From Myxococcus guangdongensis (GTDB taxonomy: Bacteria > Myxococcota > Myxococcia > Myxococcales > Myxococcaceae): a DNA stretch of 64,000 nucleotides. The stretch covers positions 124,001-188,000 of the forward strand of contig NZ_JAJVKW010000012.1 of NCBI RefSeq assembly GCF_024198255.1, in the 5' to 3' direction. Positions 42,302 to 51,472 of this stretch are shown here, in pieces. The translations under genes were made by a program, and so were the position numbers. Position 1 is the stretch's first letter; every line of letters begins with the position of its first letter. The notes beneath the pieces are model-generated. The model had not been told where the DNA came from. It saw nothing but the letters and a program-made list of their open reading frames with translations, and did not search any database.

Positions 42302-42808
42302 ATGAACGCGGCGACGCTGACCGAGCAACCGGACTTCCTCAAGGCGGCGGCCCTGCTGCCTCCTCGCCTGTCATTGGGCTCGACCATGGTGGTGCATGGC
42401 ATCGCCAAGCTGCGCAAGGAGGGCACCGAACAGCACGCGGGCTTCTTCGAGCAGCTCGGCCTCACGCCGGCCAGGCCCCTGGTGCTGGCCACCGGCGTGA
42501 CCGAGGTCCTCGCGGGGGTGGGCGCCATCCTGGGCATCGCGACCCGACCCGCGGCGGTGGCGGTGCTCGTCACCCAGGCGTTCGCCATCGCGAAGGTCCA
42601 CGGCTCCAAGGGCTTCGACAACACGAAGGGCGGCTTCGAGTTCAACCTCGCCCTGTGCGCCATCGCCCTCGGGTTGCTCCTGCGGGGTCCGGGTCGACTG
42701 TCGGTGCACAGCGCCGTGGAGTCGAAGGTGAAGCGCAAGGAACTGCGGCGGTTCAAGCTGCTGCCGCGTCAGCGCCGGGGCTCCAGGCTCCTGGACCTGC
42801 TGGGTTAG
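42302..42808 (+). CDS. DoxX-family membrane protein
   Basis: About 168 residues, with hydrophobic helices around LPPRLSLGSTMVVHGIAKL, LVLATGVTEVLAGVGAILGI, AVAVLVTQAFAIAKVH and FNLALCAIALGLLLRGPGR. This is the DoxX pattern (membrane-embedded, often tied to sulfur or redox stress). The start at 42302 (MNAATLTEQP) has AAGGAGAACAGGG just upstream. A basic C-terminal tail (KVKRKELRRFKLLPRQRR) is longer than usual. No partner gene is nearby, so no specific role is proposed. Confidence 0.8.
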   Translation: MNAATLTEQPDFLKAAALLPPRLSLGSTMVVHGIAKLRKEGTEQHAGFFEQLGLTPARPLVLATGVTEVLAGVGAILGIATRPAAVAVLVTQAFAIAKVHGSKGFDNTKGGFEFNLALCAIALGLLLRGPGRLSVHSAVESKVKRKELRRFKLLPRQRRGSRLLDLLG

Positions 42809-42897
42809 GCGCGAGCGGGGTGGGTCAGCAGGGCCGCCCGCCTGCCCGCTGAAGTCACAGGCATGCGGGGGCTGTCCCTGGAGGGCCCCAAGGCTCG

Positions 42898-42903
42898 TAA
42901 GAT
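42898..42903 (+). promoter_or_regulatory. putative -10 element (TAAGAT) close to the CapA start
   Basis: TAAGAT is followed by GCGCGAGCC and the ATG 9 nt later. If it is a -10 element, the leader would be only 2-4 nt, without a Shine-Dalgarno sequence. Confidence 0.35.
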
Positions 42904-42912
42904 GCGCGAGCC

Positions 42913-44805
42913 ATGTTCCCGTCCGCTTTCGTCCTGCTCGCGCTCGCCACCTCATCGGGTCCCTCCTCGGAGCACGTGCCCGACGTCGCCCACAAGTTCT
43001 CCACAATGCCCGTGGGTCGGAGCGCCGAGCTGTTGTCCTCGGCCGGCTCACGGTCCGTGCTCAGCGCGCTGGAAATGGAGGCGCTCACGAGCGCCGCTCA
43101 GCGCGCCGGTGAGGCGTCAGCGCGTGCGGTGGTGAGGGGCATGGCCGTGGGCGCCACGATGGCGAGCTCGGGACCGAGCGCGTCCTCCGATGTCATGAGC
43201 GTGGGAGAGCATGCGGTGCGCTCCGGACTGAGCGCGTCGAGCGAGGCCACCGTGATGAGCGCGGGCGCGCGCTCGGTTCCGAACGTGCCGTCCATGGCCT
43301 CGATGACGTCACGGGTTCCAGTGGCCCTGGCTTCCTCGACCGCCTCGGCGACCGACTCCTCCATGCAGCCCGCCCCCGCGGGAGGTCTCTCGGACATCGG
43401 GAACGCGGCCGCTCGAGCCGGTGCCGGCGCGCTCCAGGCCGCCGTCCTGGCCTTGAACGCGGGGGCCTCGTTCGTCCCGGACCCAGAGTCGGCCGAGCTG
43501 CACTACGTCCGCGGCCTCGAGGCCCTCAAGCAGAAGAACACCCCCATCGCCATCCACGAGCTGTCCTCGTGCGTGAAGGCCCTGCCCACGCGCGTGGACT
43601 GCCGTTGGGAGCTGGGCTGGGCGTACTCGGTGGAGGGCCGCTGGGCGGACTCGCTCACGCAGTGGACCGAGGTCCAGAAGCTCGCGCCCGAGCACCCGGA
43701 CCTCGAGACCGCGCTGGCCCAGGCCCGAGGTCAGGCCGCGCTGCAGGCGAAGCTCAACCAGACACCGGTCGCCAGCAACCGCCCTCCCCCGCCGCTCGAT
43801 GCCAAGGTCCGCATCCGCGCTGTGGGCGACATGATGCTCGGCACCACGGTTCCCGAGGGGAACCTGCCACCGGATGGCGCCAGCAGCGTGATTGCGGGTG
43901 TGCGCTCTTTGATGGAGGACGCGGACGTCACCTTCGCGAACGTCGAGGGCCCGCTGTGCGACAACGGCTCGACGAAGAAGTGCCGCTCGTCCAGGAACTG
44001 CTACGCGTTCCGTTCGCCCACGGCCTACGGGCAGGTGTTCAAGGACGCGGGCGTGGACCTGGCGTCCACGGCGAACAACCACTCGGGTGACTTCGGGGAG
44101 CTGTGCCGTCGCGAGACGGAGGCCACGCTCGATGCGCTCGGCATCGCGTGGAGCGGGCCGCCGGGCTCGGTGGCGACGGTGGAGCGCAACGGGCTGCGCA
44201 TCGGCATGGTGGCGTTCCACACGTCGCCGTCGTGCAACCACCTCAACAACACGGAGACCGCCACGGCGTTGGTTCGCGCGGCGGCCGTGGAGCACGACAT
44301 CGTCATCGTCTCCTTCCACGGTGGCGCGGAGGGCGGCAAGGCGCTCCATGTTCCTCAGGGCCGCGAGATGTTCTTCGGCGAGGACCGTGGCGACTTGAGG
44401 GTCTTCACGCACGCGATGGTGGACGCGGGTGCGCACGTGGTCATCGGCCACGGTCCCCACGTCGTGCGCGGCATGGAGTTCTACAAGGGCCGGCTCATCG
44501 CGTACTCGCTGGGCAACTTCGCGACCTACGGACGGTTCAACCTGAAGGGTCCGCAGGGGCTCGGCATGGTGCTCGAGGTGGAGCTGGACCGCGAGGGTGC
44601 CTTCACGGGTGGCCGTGTGCTGGCCACGAAGCAGGTGGACAAGGGCATCGCGGTCCCCGACGAGAAGGGCGCCGTCATCAAGCTGCTGAGGGATTTGTCC
44701 GCCGAGGACTTCCCCGGCTCGGGCGCGCGTATCTCCGAGGACGGCACCATCCACCCGACGGGCAAGGGCCCTGTCTCCGCGCGCTCCGCGCCCGCGCATC
44801 GCTGA
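42913..44805 (+). CDS. CapA-family phosphoesterase with N-terminal TPR-like domain
   Basis: A 630-residue protein. A hydrophobic N-terminus (MFPSAFVLLALATSSGP, probable signal peptide) precedes about 130 residues of Ser/Ala/Met-rich low complexity. A TPR-like module follows (195-290: AELHYVRGLEALKQKNTPIA). The C-terminal part is a CapA/PgsA metallophosphoesterase-type domain: VRIRAVGDMMLGTT, ADVTFANVEGPL, LASTANNHSGDFG, IVIVSFHGGAEGG and VVIGHGPHVVRGME, the full metal-ligand set. CapA proteins take part in poly-gamma-glutamate capsule synthesis or hydrolyse phosphoesters. No capB or capC is present, so a PGA role is unlikely. Confidence 0.82.
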   Translation: MFPSAFVLLALATSSGPSSEHVPDVAHKFSTMPVGRSAELLSSAGSRSVLSALEMEALTSAAQRAGEASARAVVRGMAVGATMASSGPSASSDVMSVGEHAVRSGLSASSEATVMSAGARSVPNVPSMASMTSRVPVALASSTASATDSSMQPAPAGGLSDIGNAAARAGAGALQAAVLALNAGASFVPDPESAELHYVRGLEALKQKNTPIAIHELSSCVKALPTRVDCRWELGWAYSVEGRWADSLTQWTEVQKLAPEHPDLETALAQARGQAALQAKLNQTPVASNRPPPPLDAKVRIRAVGDMMLGTTVPEGNLPPDGASSVIAGVRSLMEDADVTFANVEGPLCDNGSTKKCRSSRNCYAFRSPTAYGQVFKDAGVDLASTANNHSGDFGELCRRETEATLDALGIAWSGPPGSVATVERNGLRIGMVAFHTSPSCNHLNNTETATALVRAAAVEHDIVIVSFHGGAEGGKALHVPQGREMFFGEDRGDLRVFTHAMVDAGAHVVIGHGPHVVRGMEFYKGRLIAYSLGNFATYGRFNLKGPQGLGMVLEVELDREGAFTGGRVLATKQVDKGIAVPDEKGAVIKLLRDLSAEDFPGSGARISEDGTIHPTGKGPVSARSAPAHR

Positions 44806-45228
44806 GCGCGTTCCAGGTCATGCCGCGCTGCTCGATGATTGGAGCGCGGGCAGCCCGTGACTTCGTCATCCCCGCAACGAGCAATCCGTGTGACTCGTTG
44901 CTCCTCATCGAAGCCGTGGTGTCTCATCGCGCGCTCGTCTCCGCACGCGAGCCCCGCTGTCCCGACAGATGCGCACTCGCGCTCACGCGAAAACTCACGG
45001 GGCTTCCTCGGAAATCAATGAGTGAACGCGTCCGTGGACACTGTGCTGCCCGCTCCGCTCGCGAACTGTGTGTCACGAAGACGCGGCGAGGGTCGTCCCT
45101 GGTTTCGTCATCCACCGCACGCTGAAGCTCGGCTGCTGGCCCCTCTGCCACCCGCGTGATTGCGGCCCCAATGATGACGCGGCTCGGGAGAGCGCGTCGT
45201 CAGCGCGTGCGGTACAAGGAACTCCGCC
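44806..45228. other. gene-free region of about 420 nt
   Basis: Less G+C-biased than the flanking genes. No frame with coding character, no recognisable RNA or repeat. It should hold the promoter of the MFS gene, but I cannot place it. Confidence 0.35.
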
Positions 45229-46464
45229 GTGCGCGCACTTCGACTGCCCCATCTCTCTTCGCTTCGCGCCTTCGAACACCCCGGCTATCTCGCGGTCTGG
45301 CTGGGCGCCCTCATCTCCAACATCGGTACCTGGATGGAGACGGTGGCGATGGGCGTGTACGTCACGCAGGAGACGGGTCGCGCCGAATGGACCGGCGGCA
45401 TCGTCGCCCTCGCCTTCCTCCCCTCGGTCATCCTGTCACCGCTCGGCGGCGCGCTCGCGGACCGGTTCGACCGCCGCGTCTACGTGGCGTTGGGCATCGC
45501 CGTGCAACTGGTGCTGGCTGCGGTGCTCACCGTGCTCGCCTTCATCGGTGAGCTCACCGTCCCCATCGTCGGCGTCGTCACGCTGCTCAACGGCTGCGCG
45601 AGCACGCTGACGAACCCGGCCTTCTCCGCGATGCTCGCGGAGCTCGTCCCTCCCCGCGACTTGCACAGCGCCATGAGCCTCAACTCGGCGCAGTACAACC
45701 TGGGGCGCATCATGGGACCGCTGCTCGCGGCGCTGGTGCTCCAGATGGGCGGCGCGTCGTGGGCCCTGCTCATCAACACGCTGTCCTTCGTCGCGAGCCT
45801 CATCGCCCTGTCCCGCGTGACGCTGCCCTCTCGTGACACGCCGCGCACACAGGAGAGCCTGTGGGCCGGCATCACCCGAGGCGTCTCCGTGGCCCGCGCC
45901 GACGAGGACATCTGGCGCGTGCTCTGGGGCACGCTGTTCGTCGCCGCGCTCGTGGCGCCGTTCATCGGCCTGGTGCCCGTCTTCGCCATCAACGTCTTCG
46001 GCCAGGGCGCCGCCGCGACGTCGCTGCTCGTCGCCTGTCAGGGCGCGGGCGCGGTGGTGGCCGCCGTCGTCGTGGGCACGCTCGCGGACGCGCTCGGCCA
46101 CCGCAAGCTCCTGGGCTTCGCCGCCATGTCCATCGGCGTGGTGTCCGCGCTGTACTGGATGTCCCCCACGCTCACCGTGGCCGCGGCCGTCATCTTCCTG
46201 CTCGGCGCCAACTACCTCACGCTGATGAGCGGCCTGCACGCCTTCGCCACCTCGCGTGTTCCCCGGGACATGCAGGCGCGCGTCAGCAGCCTCTACAGCA
46301 TGGTGCTCGGCGGAGGGTACGCCGCGGGCGTCTGGGCGCTGGGCGCGCTCTCGGACCGCGTGGGCGTGCGCTTCGTCACCGTCACCGCCAGCGTCATCTT
46401 CCTGGCCCTGGTGCTGACGCTGCGCCTGCTCAGCCCGCGCAGCTTCGACGACTCGCGCGCCTGA
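45229..46464 (+). CDS. MFS exporter (EntS-like)
   Basis: A 411-residue major facilitator of the MFS_3/EntS type. There are twelve predicted helices, with ALISNIGTWMETVAMGVYV at the first, the loop motif GALADRFDRRVY (GxLaDRxxRR) between helices 2 and 3, and a repeat of that motif in the second half (GTLADALGHRKLL). Such proteins export siderophores or drugs by proton antiport; the substrate is not evident. The GTG start at 45229 is supported by AAGGA 8 nt upstream. Confidence 0.86.
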   Translation: MRALRLPHLSSLRAFEHPGYLAVWLGALISNIGTWMETVAMGVYVTQETGRAEWTGGIVALAFLPSVILSPLGGALADRFDRRVYVALGIAVQLVLAAVLTVLAFIGELTVPIVGVVTLLNGCASTLTNPAFSAMLAELVPPRDLHSAMSLNSAQYNLGRIMGPLLAALVLQMGGASWALLINTLSFVASLIALSRVTLPSRDTPRTQESLWAGITRGVSVARADEDIWRVLWGTLFVAALVAPFIGLVPVFAINVFGQGAAATSLLVACQGAGAVVAAVVVGTLADALGHRKLLGFAAMSIGVVSALYWMSPTLTVAAAVIFLLGANYLTLMSGLHAFATSRVPRDMQARVSSLYSMVLGGGYAAGVWALGALSDRVGVRFVTVTASVIFLALVLTLRLLSPRSFDDSRA

Positions 46465-46616
46465 ACCCCCGCACCCGGGGTGCCCGCCCGCTCCACGATG
46501 AGGCCGTGCCCGGGGTCCACCCCCGGACATGAATGGCGATTCAGGTGCCGAAGGGACTGCGTCCCAACACCCCGCGCGCTACACACGGACGCTGACGACC
46601 CCCTCCCGAGGAGCGC

Positions 46617-47621
46617 ATGCCCATCCGTCCATCCGTCCTGGCCCTGTCCGCCCTTCTCCTGGCGGCCCCTCCCGCCCTCGCCCAGTCCAAGGCCCCCGTC
46701 GAGCCGCTCGGCACCGCGCTCGAGGGTCTGCCCTCCGCGTTCCCCGTGCAGTACCTGTCCACCCAGGTCGAAGGTCAGGACGTCCGCCTCGCCTACCTGG
46801 ACGTGAAGCCCACCGCGCGCGCGAACAACCGCACCGTGGTGCTCCTGCACGGCAAGAACTTCTTCGGCGCCTACTGGGAGCCCACCATCCGCGCGCTCAC
46901 CGCCGCGGGCTTCCGCGTCGTCGCCCCGGACCAGCTCGGCTTCGGCCGCTCGTCCAAGCCCGACGTCCACTACAGCTTCCACACCCTCGCGTCGCTCACC
47001 AAGCAGGTGCTCGACTCGCTCGGAATCAAGCAGGCCGTCATCCTCGGCCACTCCATGGGCGGCATGCTCGCCACCCGCTTCGCCCTCATGTACCCGCAGG
47101 CCACCGAGCGCCTCATCCTCGAGAACCCCATCGGCCTCGAGGACTACCGCGAGAAGGCCCCGTGGCAGCCCACCGAGGCCTATTACAAAGAGCAGCTCGC
47201 CGTGACGGAGGAGTCCACCCGCAAGTACCACCACACGTACTACGTGAAGTGGAAGCCCGAGTACGACGTCTGGGTCCAGGTCCTCTACCGCCAGACGCTC
47301 AGCGGTGACTACCCGCGCCTGGCCCAGGTCGCCGCCGAGACCTCGCAGATGATCTATGAGCAGCCCGTCGTCCACGAGTTCCCCCTCGTCAAGCCGCGCG
47401 CCCTCGTCGTCATCGGCCAGGAGGACCGCACCTTCATCGGCCGCGGCAAGGTGCCCGCCGACGTCGCCGCCACCCTCGGCCAGTACCCCCAGCTCGGGAA
47501 GAAGACCGCTCAGGCCATCCCCCAGGCCACCCTGGTGGAGCTGCCCGGCGTGGGCCACATCCCCCACATCGAGGCCCCCGAGAAGTTCCACGCCGCCGTG
47601 CTCGACTTCCTCGCGAAGTAG
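46617..47621 (+). CDS. exported alpha/beta hydrolase
   Basis: A 334-residue protein with a signal peptide (cleavage near PALAQ). The hydrolase fold shows VVLLHGKNFFG (oxyanion loop), APDQLGFGRSSKP, the nucleophile elbow VILGHSMGGMLATRFAL, an acid in VVIGQEDRTF and the catalytic histidine in VGHIPHIEAPEKF. The triad is complete. Similar proteins are haloperoxidase- or esterase-like and act on small esters in the periplasm. GAGGAGC lies 3-4 nt before the ATG. No operon partner. Confidence 0.88.
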   Translation: MPIRPSVLALSALLLAAPPALAQSKAPVEPLGTALEGLPSAFPVQYLSTQVEGQDVRLAYLDVKPTARANNRTVVLLHGKNFFGAYWEPTIRALTAAGFRVVAPDQLGFGRSSKPDVHYSFHTLASLTKQVLDSLGIKQAVILGHSMGGMLATRFALMYPQATERLILENPIGLEDYREKAPWQPTEAYYKEQLAVTEESTRKYHHTYYVKWKPEYDVWVQVLYRQTLSGDYPRLAQVAAETSQMIYEQPVVHEFPLVKPRALVVIGQEDRTFIGRGKVPADVAATLGQYPQLGKKTAQAIPQATLVELPGVGHIPHIEAPEKFHAAVLDFLAK

Positions 47622-47743
47622 CCCCTGTGGGCAACTTGGGGACGCAGGACACACTCCCCGCATGAGCGCACCCTCCTCGGGTTCACGGGTTAAAGTCCGT
47701 GAATCCGGGGCTCACGGCCCTGACGCATCTCGAGGGGGCGTGG

Positions 47744-49465
47744 ATGAAGAAGCTGCTCGGGCCGATGCTGTACACGACCACCCAGCCGTCGCAGGAGCGG
47801 TGGTCGTTCTTCGTGAACCTGTACCTGTCGGTGGACGCGGTGGACGCGGCGAGGCTCCCCCGGCTGCGCCTGCGCGCCTCGGAGGGCACGGCGCTGCCGG
47901 ACACCGTCGTGGCCCCTCCCCGGCTGGTGGCGGACTTCTCCGCGCTGGAGGGCCGGGCGGCGGGCGTGCTGTGGCGCTGGGAGGTGACGCTCGAGCGCGA
48001 GGACAAGGCCCGGCGGGTGACGTACCGCTTCGAGCCGGTGGACGCGGGCGACGCGCTGGAGGAGGTGGACTTCTCCGCGCCGCACCACCCACCCCGGCCG
48101 TGGAACCAGGACACGCTGGGGACGGTGGTGGTGCCCGCGAAGGGCGCGCTGCCGAAGGCGGCCTTCTTCTCCTGCAACGGCGCGAGCGACGCGAAGACGT
48201 GGAGCTCGGTGATGCGGATGAAGCGGCCCTTCGGCTGCTGGATGGACATGCTCGCGCAGCACGAGGAGCCCACGGAGGGCGGCTTCGAGCTGCTGATGGG
48301 CGGCGGCGACCAGGTGTACGCGGACTCGCTGCTGGACCACGAGCCGCTCCTGGAGTTCCGCAAGCGCGAGCTGGAGCAGAAGCTGAACCGCGACTTCGGT
48401 CCGCCCAAGGGCTTCCACGAGCAGATGCTGGCGCGCTACGTGGAGCTGTACTGCGAGCGGTGGGGAGGCTCGGCCGGCATCGCCCCCATGCTGGCGCGCG
48501 TGCCGGGCCTGTTCACGTGGGATGACCACGACATCTTCGACGGCTGGGGCTCGCACGAGTCCCTGCAGTCCTGCGAGTGGTTCGAGTCCATCTACAGCGC
48601 CGCGGCGCTCGCGTTCGAGGCGTTCCAGCTGGGCGCGCTCCGAGGCTCGGAGAAGCCGACGCGGCGCAAGCCGTGCGAGGGGCACTATCTGCAGTCCGTG
48701 CGCTTCGCGGGCGCCGAGTGCGACGTGGATGTGCTCGCGTTGGACTTGCGCAGCGGGCGCACCTACCGGCGGCAGACGAACGGGAAGATGGTGCACGAGG
48801 TGATGAGCGCGGAGCAGTGGCACGCGCTGGATGCGTGGCGCCAGGAGCACGCGGGGCGGGGCGCGAGCAAGCCTCGCCACGTGCTGGTGCTGTCCTCGGT
48901 GCCGCTGGTGCACCTGCGCTTCGGCCCGGCGGTGGAGGCGCTGGGCGGGGACACGGAGCTGCACGACGACATGCTGGACCAGTGGGAGTCGGTGGCGCAC
49001 CGGGGCGAGCGCATCCGGTTGATGGTGGACCTGCTCCAGTTGGCGAAGGCGTCGTGCTGCGCGGTGACGGTGGTGTCCGGGGACGTGCACGTGGGAGCGC
49101 GAGGGCTCATCCGCTCGCGCAACCCGGAGCACGTGCCGGCGGGGCTCGCGGAGGCGGCCATCGAGCAGGTGACGTCGTCGGGCATCGTCCACCCGCCGCC
49201 GAGCATGCTGCAGTTCATGGGCATGCGGATGCTGGCCGAGGAGTCGGTGGACGACCTGCCCTCGTACATGCAGACGGAGATGCTGCCGGTGGGCAAGAGC
49301 CGCTACCTGCGCGAGCGCAACTGGCTGTCATTGAGGGTGGAGCCCGCGCGATCGAAGGTGTCCCGACCCAAGCTGTGGCTGCGCTGGGAGGCTGAGCACA
49401 CCGCGCTGTCCATGCAGGTGGTGGTGGAGCCTCCGCCGCTCGCGACGACGATGACGGCGGCGTGA
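47744..49465 (+). CDS. PhoD-like phosphatase
   Basis: About 573 residues. The metallophosphatase core has LLMGGGDQVYADSLLD, LFTWDDHDIFDGWGS and VVSGDVHVGARG, the ligand set of the PhoD-like (alkaline phosphatase D-related) family; the N-terminal 150 residues form a beta-rich lead domain. There is no obvious signal peptide, unlike secreted PhoD, so a cytoplasmic enzyme acting on phosphodiesters is likely. The start at 47744 (MKKLLGPMLY) has GAGGGGG 5 nt upstream. The in-frame GTG at 47699 is less likely. Confidence 0.83.
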   Translation: MKKLLGPMLYTTTQPSQERWSFFVNLYLSVDAVDAARLPRLRLRASEGTALPDTVVAPPRLVADFSALEGRAAGVLWRWEVTLEREDKARRVTYRFEPVDAGDALEEVDFSAPHHPPRPWNQDTLGTVVVPAKGALPKAAFFSCNGASDAKTWSSVMRMKRPFGCWMDMLAQHEEPTEGGFELLMGGGDQVYADSLLDHEPLLEFRKRELEQKLNRDFGPPKGFHEQMLARYVELYCERWGGSAGIAPMLARVPGLFTWDDHDIFDGWGSHESLQSCEWFESIYSAAALAFEAFQLGALRGSEKPTRRKPCEGHYLQSVRFAGAECDVDVLALDLRSGRTYRRQTNGKMVHEVMSAEQWHALDAWRQEHAGRGASKPRHVLVLSSVPLVHLRFGPAVEALGGDTELHDDMLDQWESVAHRGERIRLMVDLLQLAKASCCAVTVVSGDVHVGARGLIRSRNPEHVPAGLAEAAIEQVTSSGIVHPPPSMLQFMGMRMLAEESVDDLPSYMQTEMLPVGKSRYLRERNWLSLRVEPARSKVSRPKLWLRWEAEHTALSMQVVVEPPPLATTMTAA

Positions 49466-49605
49466 GCCGGCCCGTCCACCGGGCATGCGGCCGGGCCCCG
49501 CTGTCGTCGCCCGGAGCTTGGTGTGTGCCCGCGTCGCTCCGACATTGTGCCCATGGGGATGCGGCGCGGGGATGCACCTCGCGCCCTTCGCGCGAGGAGC
49601 GCCAC

Positions 49606-49902
49606 ATGGGCACCGACAACAAGAAGAACGACCCCTCGAAGGGTGGCAAGGCCTCGGGTCATCGGCCCACCTTCGCGAAGGACCGCGTGGAGCGCGGCCT
49701 GGAGGCGGATGACACCCGGCCGCTCTACGCGGCGGACTCCATCCACAGCACCCAGGAGGCGAAGTTCGCGCTCGACAGCGACGCGCCCGTGGGCGGCGAC
49801 GTGCCCGACATCCGCAGCCCCATCGACGAGGCGGACGAGCTGGAGCGCGAGCGGCGCGGTCGTGAGCGCTCGCTGGAGCGACAAATCGAGGAAGGGGACT
49901 GA
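49606..49902 (+). CDS. small charged hypothetical protein
   Basis: A 98-residue hydrophilic protein, Lys/Asp/Glu/Arg-rich, predicted mostly disordered with a C-terminal charged helix (EADELERERRGRERSLERQI). No signal peptide. A clear GAGGAG precedes the ATG by 6-7 nt and a strong hairpin follows, so it is likely a genuine gene. Family not recognised; a nucleic-acid- or stress-associated small protein would be a guess. Confidence 0.6.
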   Translation: MGTDNKKNDPSKGGKASGHRPTFAKDRVERGLEADDTRPLYAADSIHSTQEAKFALDSDAPVGGDVPDIRSPIDEADELERERRGRERSLERQIEEGD

Positions 49903-49910
49903 AGCACCCG

Positions 49911-49940
49911 GCTCCGCCCGGAGGACACACCGGGCGGAGC
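49911..49940. terminator. 11-bp hairpin between convergent genes
   Basis: GCTCCGCCCGG pairs perfectly with CCGGGCGGAGC around an 8-nt loop, 8 nt after the small gene's stop and 17 nt before the stop of the M16 gene on the other strand. Confidence 0.65.
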
Positions 49941-49957
49941 GAAGCGACTTTGGGAGA

Positions 49958-51472
49958 CTACGGCCCCGCGCGCGTCACGCCGGGCTGGGTGTCCGGCTCC
50001 ACGGGCACCAGCTTGCCCAGGTTGAGCGGCGACACCTGCTCCTGGATGAGGAGCGGGTCACCCACGAGCACGATTTGCAGCGTGGCCGGGTCCAGGTACT
50101 TCTCGGCCGCGCGCTGCACGTCCGCGGCGGTGGCGGTGCGCAGCCCCTCCACGGTGCGGTTGAACTCGTCCATCGGCCGGCGCTTGCGGAACAGCTGCGA
50201 CGCGCTGGAGCCCAGGCCCTCCACCGACTCGAAGGCGCCCGGGAAGGCGCGGATGAGGCCCTCGCGCGCGGCCTCCAGCTCCTTCTCGGTGATGGGCCGC
50301 GACTTCAGCCCGCTCACCTCACCCATCGCCTCCTTCACCGCGGGGCCCGTCACGTCCGAGCGCACCGAGGCGTACGAGGTGAGCGGCCCCACGCCCAGCC
50401 GCGGGTCCAGGCTGGCGCCCGCGCCGTAGCTGTAGCCCTTGTCCTCGCGCAGGTTCATGTTGAGCCGGCTGCCGAAGAAGCCGCCGAACACGGTGGTGGC
50501 CAGCTCCAGCGAGAACTCGTCCGGGTTGCCCGCGGCGATGGCGGGCCGACCCATGATGACCACCGTCTGGTCCAGGCCGGGCTTGGGCACCACGTTCACC
50601 TGCTCGCGGTTCGTGAGCTTCGGCGTGGGCGGCGCGGCGGGCAGCGTGGCCTGCGACTTCCAGGTGCCGAAGTGCTTCTTGGCGAAGGCCACCGCCTCGT
50701 CCAGCGTGACGTCGCCCGTCATCACCAGCGCCGCGGCGGCAGGGCCGACGTGCTTCTTGTAGAAGCCCTGCACGTCCTCCAGCGACAGCGCCTGCACGGT
50801 GTCCGGCATGCCCGCCGCGGAGTGCCCGTACGGGTGCGCGCTGCCGAAGGCGGCGGACAGGAACACAATCTGCCCCAGCGCGGTGGGCTGCCCCAGCCGG
50901 CGCACCAGGTCCGCCAGCTGCTGCTTCTTCCTGCGCTCGAAGGCCTTGGGCGCGAAGGTGGGCCGCAGCGTCACGTCCGACAGCAGCCCCAGCGCCGCGT
51001 CCACGTTGCGCGTCAGTACACGCACGCCCACCTGGGCGCCGTCCGCGGCGACGTCCTGGAAGGGGGACACGCCCAAATCCCCGAAGGCGTTGTCCAGCGC
51101 CACGGTGTCGCGGCTGCCCGCGCCCTCCAGCAGCATGCGGTACGTCAGGTCCGCCAGGCCCTGCTTGCCCGCGGGGTCCTGCGCGCTGCCCGCCGCGAAG
51201 GTGAGGCCCGCGAACACCAGCGGCAGCTCGCGCCGGGTGCTCACCAGCACGGTGAGCCCGTTGTCGAGCGTGGCCTTCTGGAAGCTGGGCAGCACCAGCT
51301 CCGGCGGCTTGCCCGGCTCGGGCTTCGTCGCGCGGAAGGACTCGGCGTCCGCGGGCGCGGTGGGCTGCGTGGCCTGGGGCGGGGTGGCCGGAGTCTCGCT
51401 GGAGGCGGGCTTCTGCTGGCTGGCGCAGCCGGCGAGGGAGACGGTGACGAGGGTCGTGATGAGGCGGCGCAT
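49958..51472 (-). CDS. M16-family lipoprotein, non-catalytic subunit
   Basis: A 504-residue M16 (insulinase/processing peptidase) homologue with lipobox SLAGC. The typical first domain is present (ATLDNGLTVLVSTRRELPLV), but the zinc-binding HxxEH is replaced by LADLTYRML, so it cannot bind zinc the usual way. The second half retains the RxxxxY-type motif (GGFFGSRLNMNLREDKGYSYG) that closes on the substrate. It probably pairs with the active partner encoded upstream, as beta and alpha subunits of such peptidases do. Its ATG overlaps the partner's stop (TGATG), indicating coupled translation. Confidence 0.86.
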   Translation of the reverse strand: MRRLITTLVTVSLAGCASQQKPASSETPATPPQATQPTAPADAESFRATKPEPGKPPELVLPSFQKATLDNGLTVLVSTRRELPLVFAGLTFAAGSAQDPAGKQGLADLTYRMLLEGAGSRDTVALDNAFGDLGVSPFQDVAADGAQVGVRVLTRNVDAALGLLSDVTLRPTFAPKAFERRKKQQLADLVRRLGQPTALGQIVFLSAAFGSAHPYGHSAAGMPDTVQALSLEDVQGFYKKHVGPAAAALVMTGDVTLDEAVAFAKKHFGTWKSQATLPAAPPTPKLTNREQVNVVPKPGLDQTVVIMGRPAIAAGNPDEFSLELATTVFGGFFGSRLNMNLREDKGYSYGAGASLDPRLGVGPLTSYASVRSDVTGPAVKEAMGEVSGLKSRPITEKELEAAREGLIRAFPGAFESVEGLGSSASQLFRKRRPMDEFNRTVEGLRTATAADVQRAAEKYLDPATLQIVLVGDPLLIQEQVSPLNLGKLVPVEPDTQPGVTRAGP

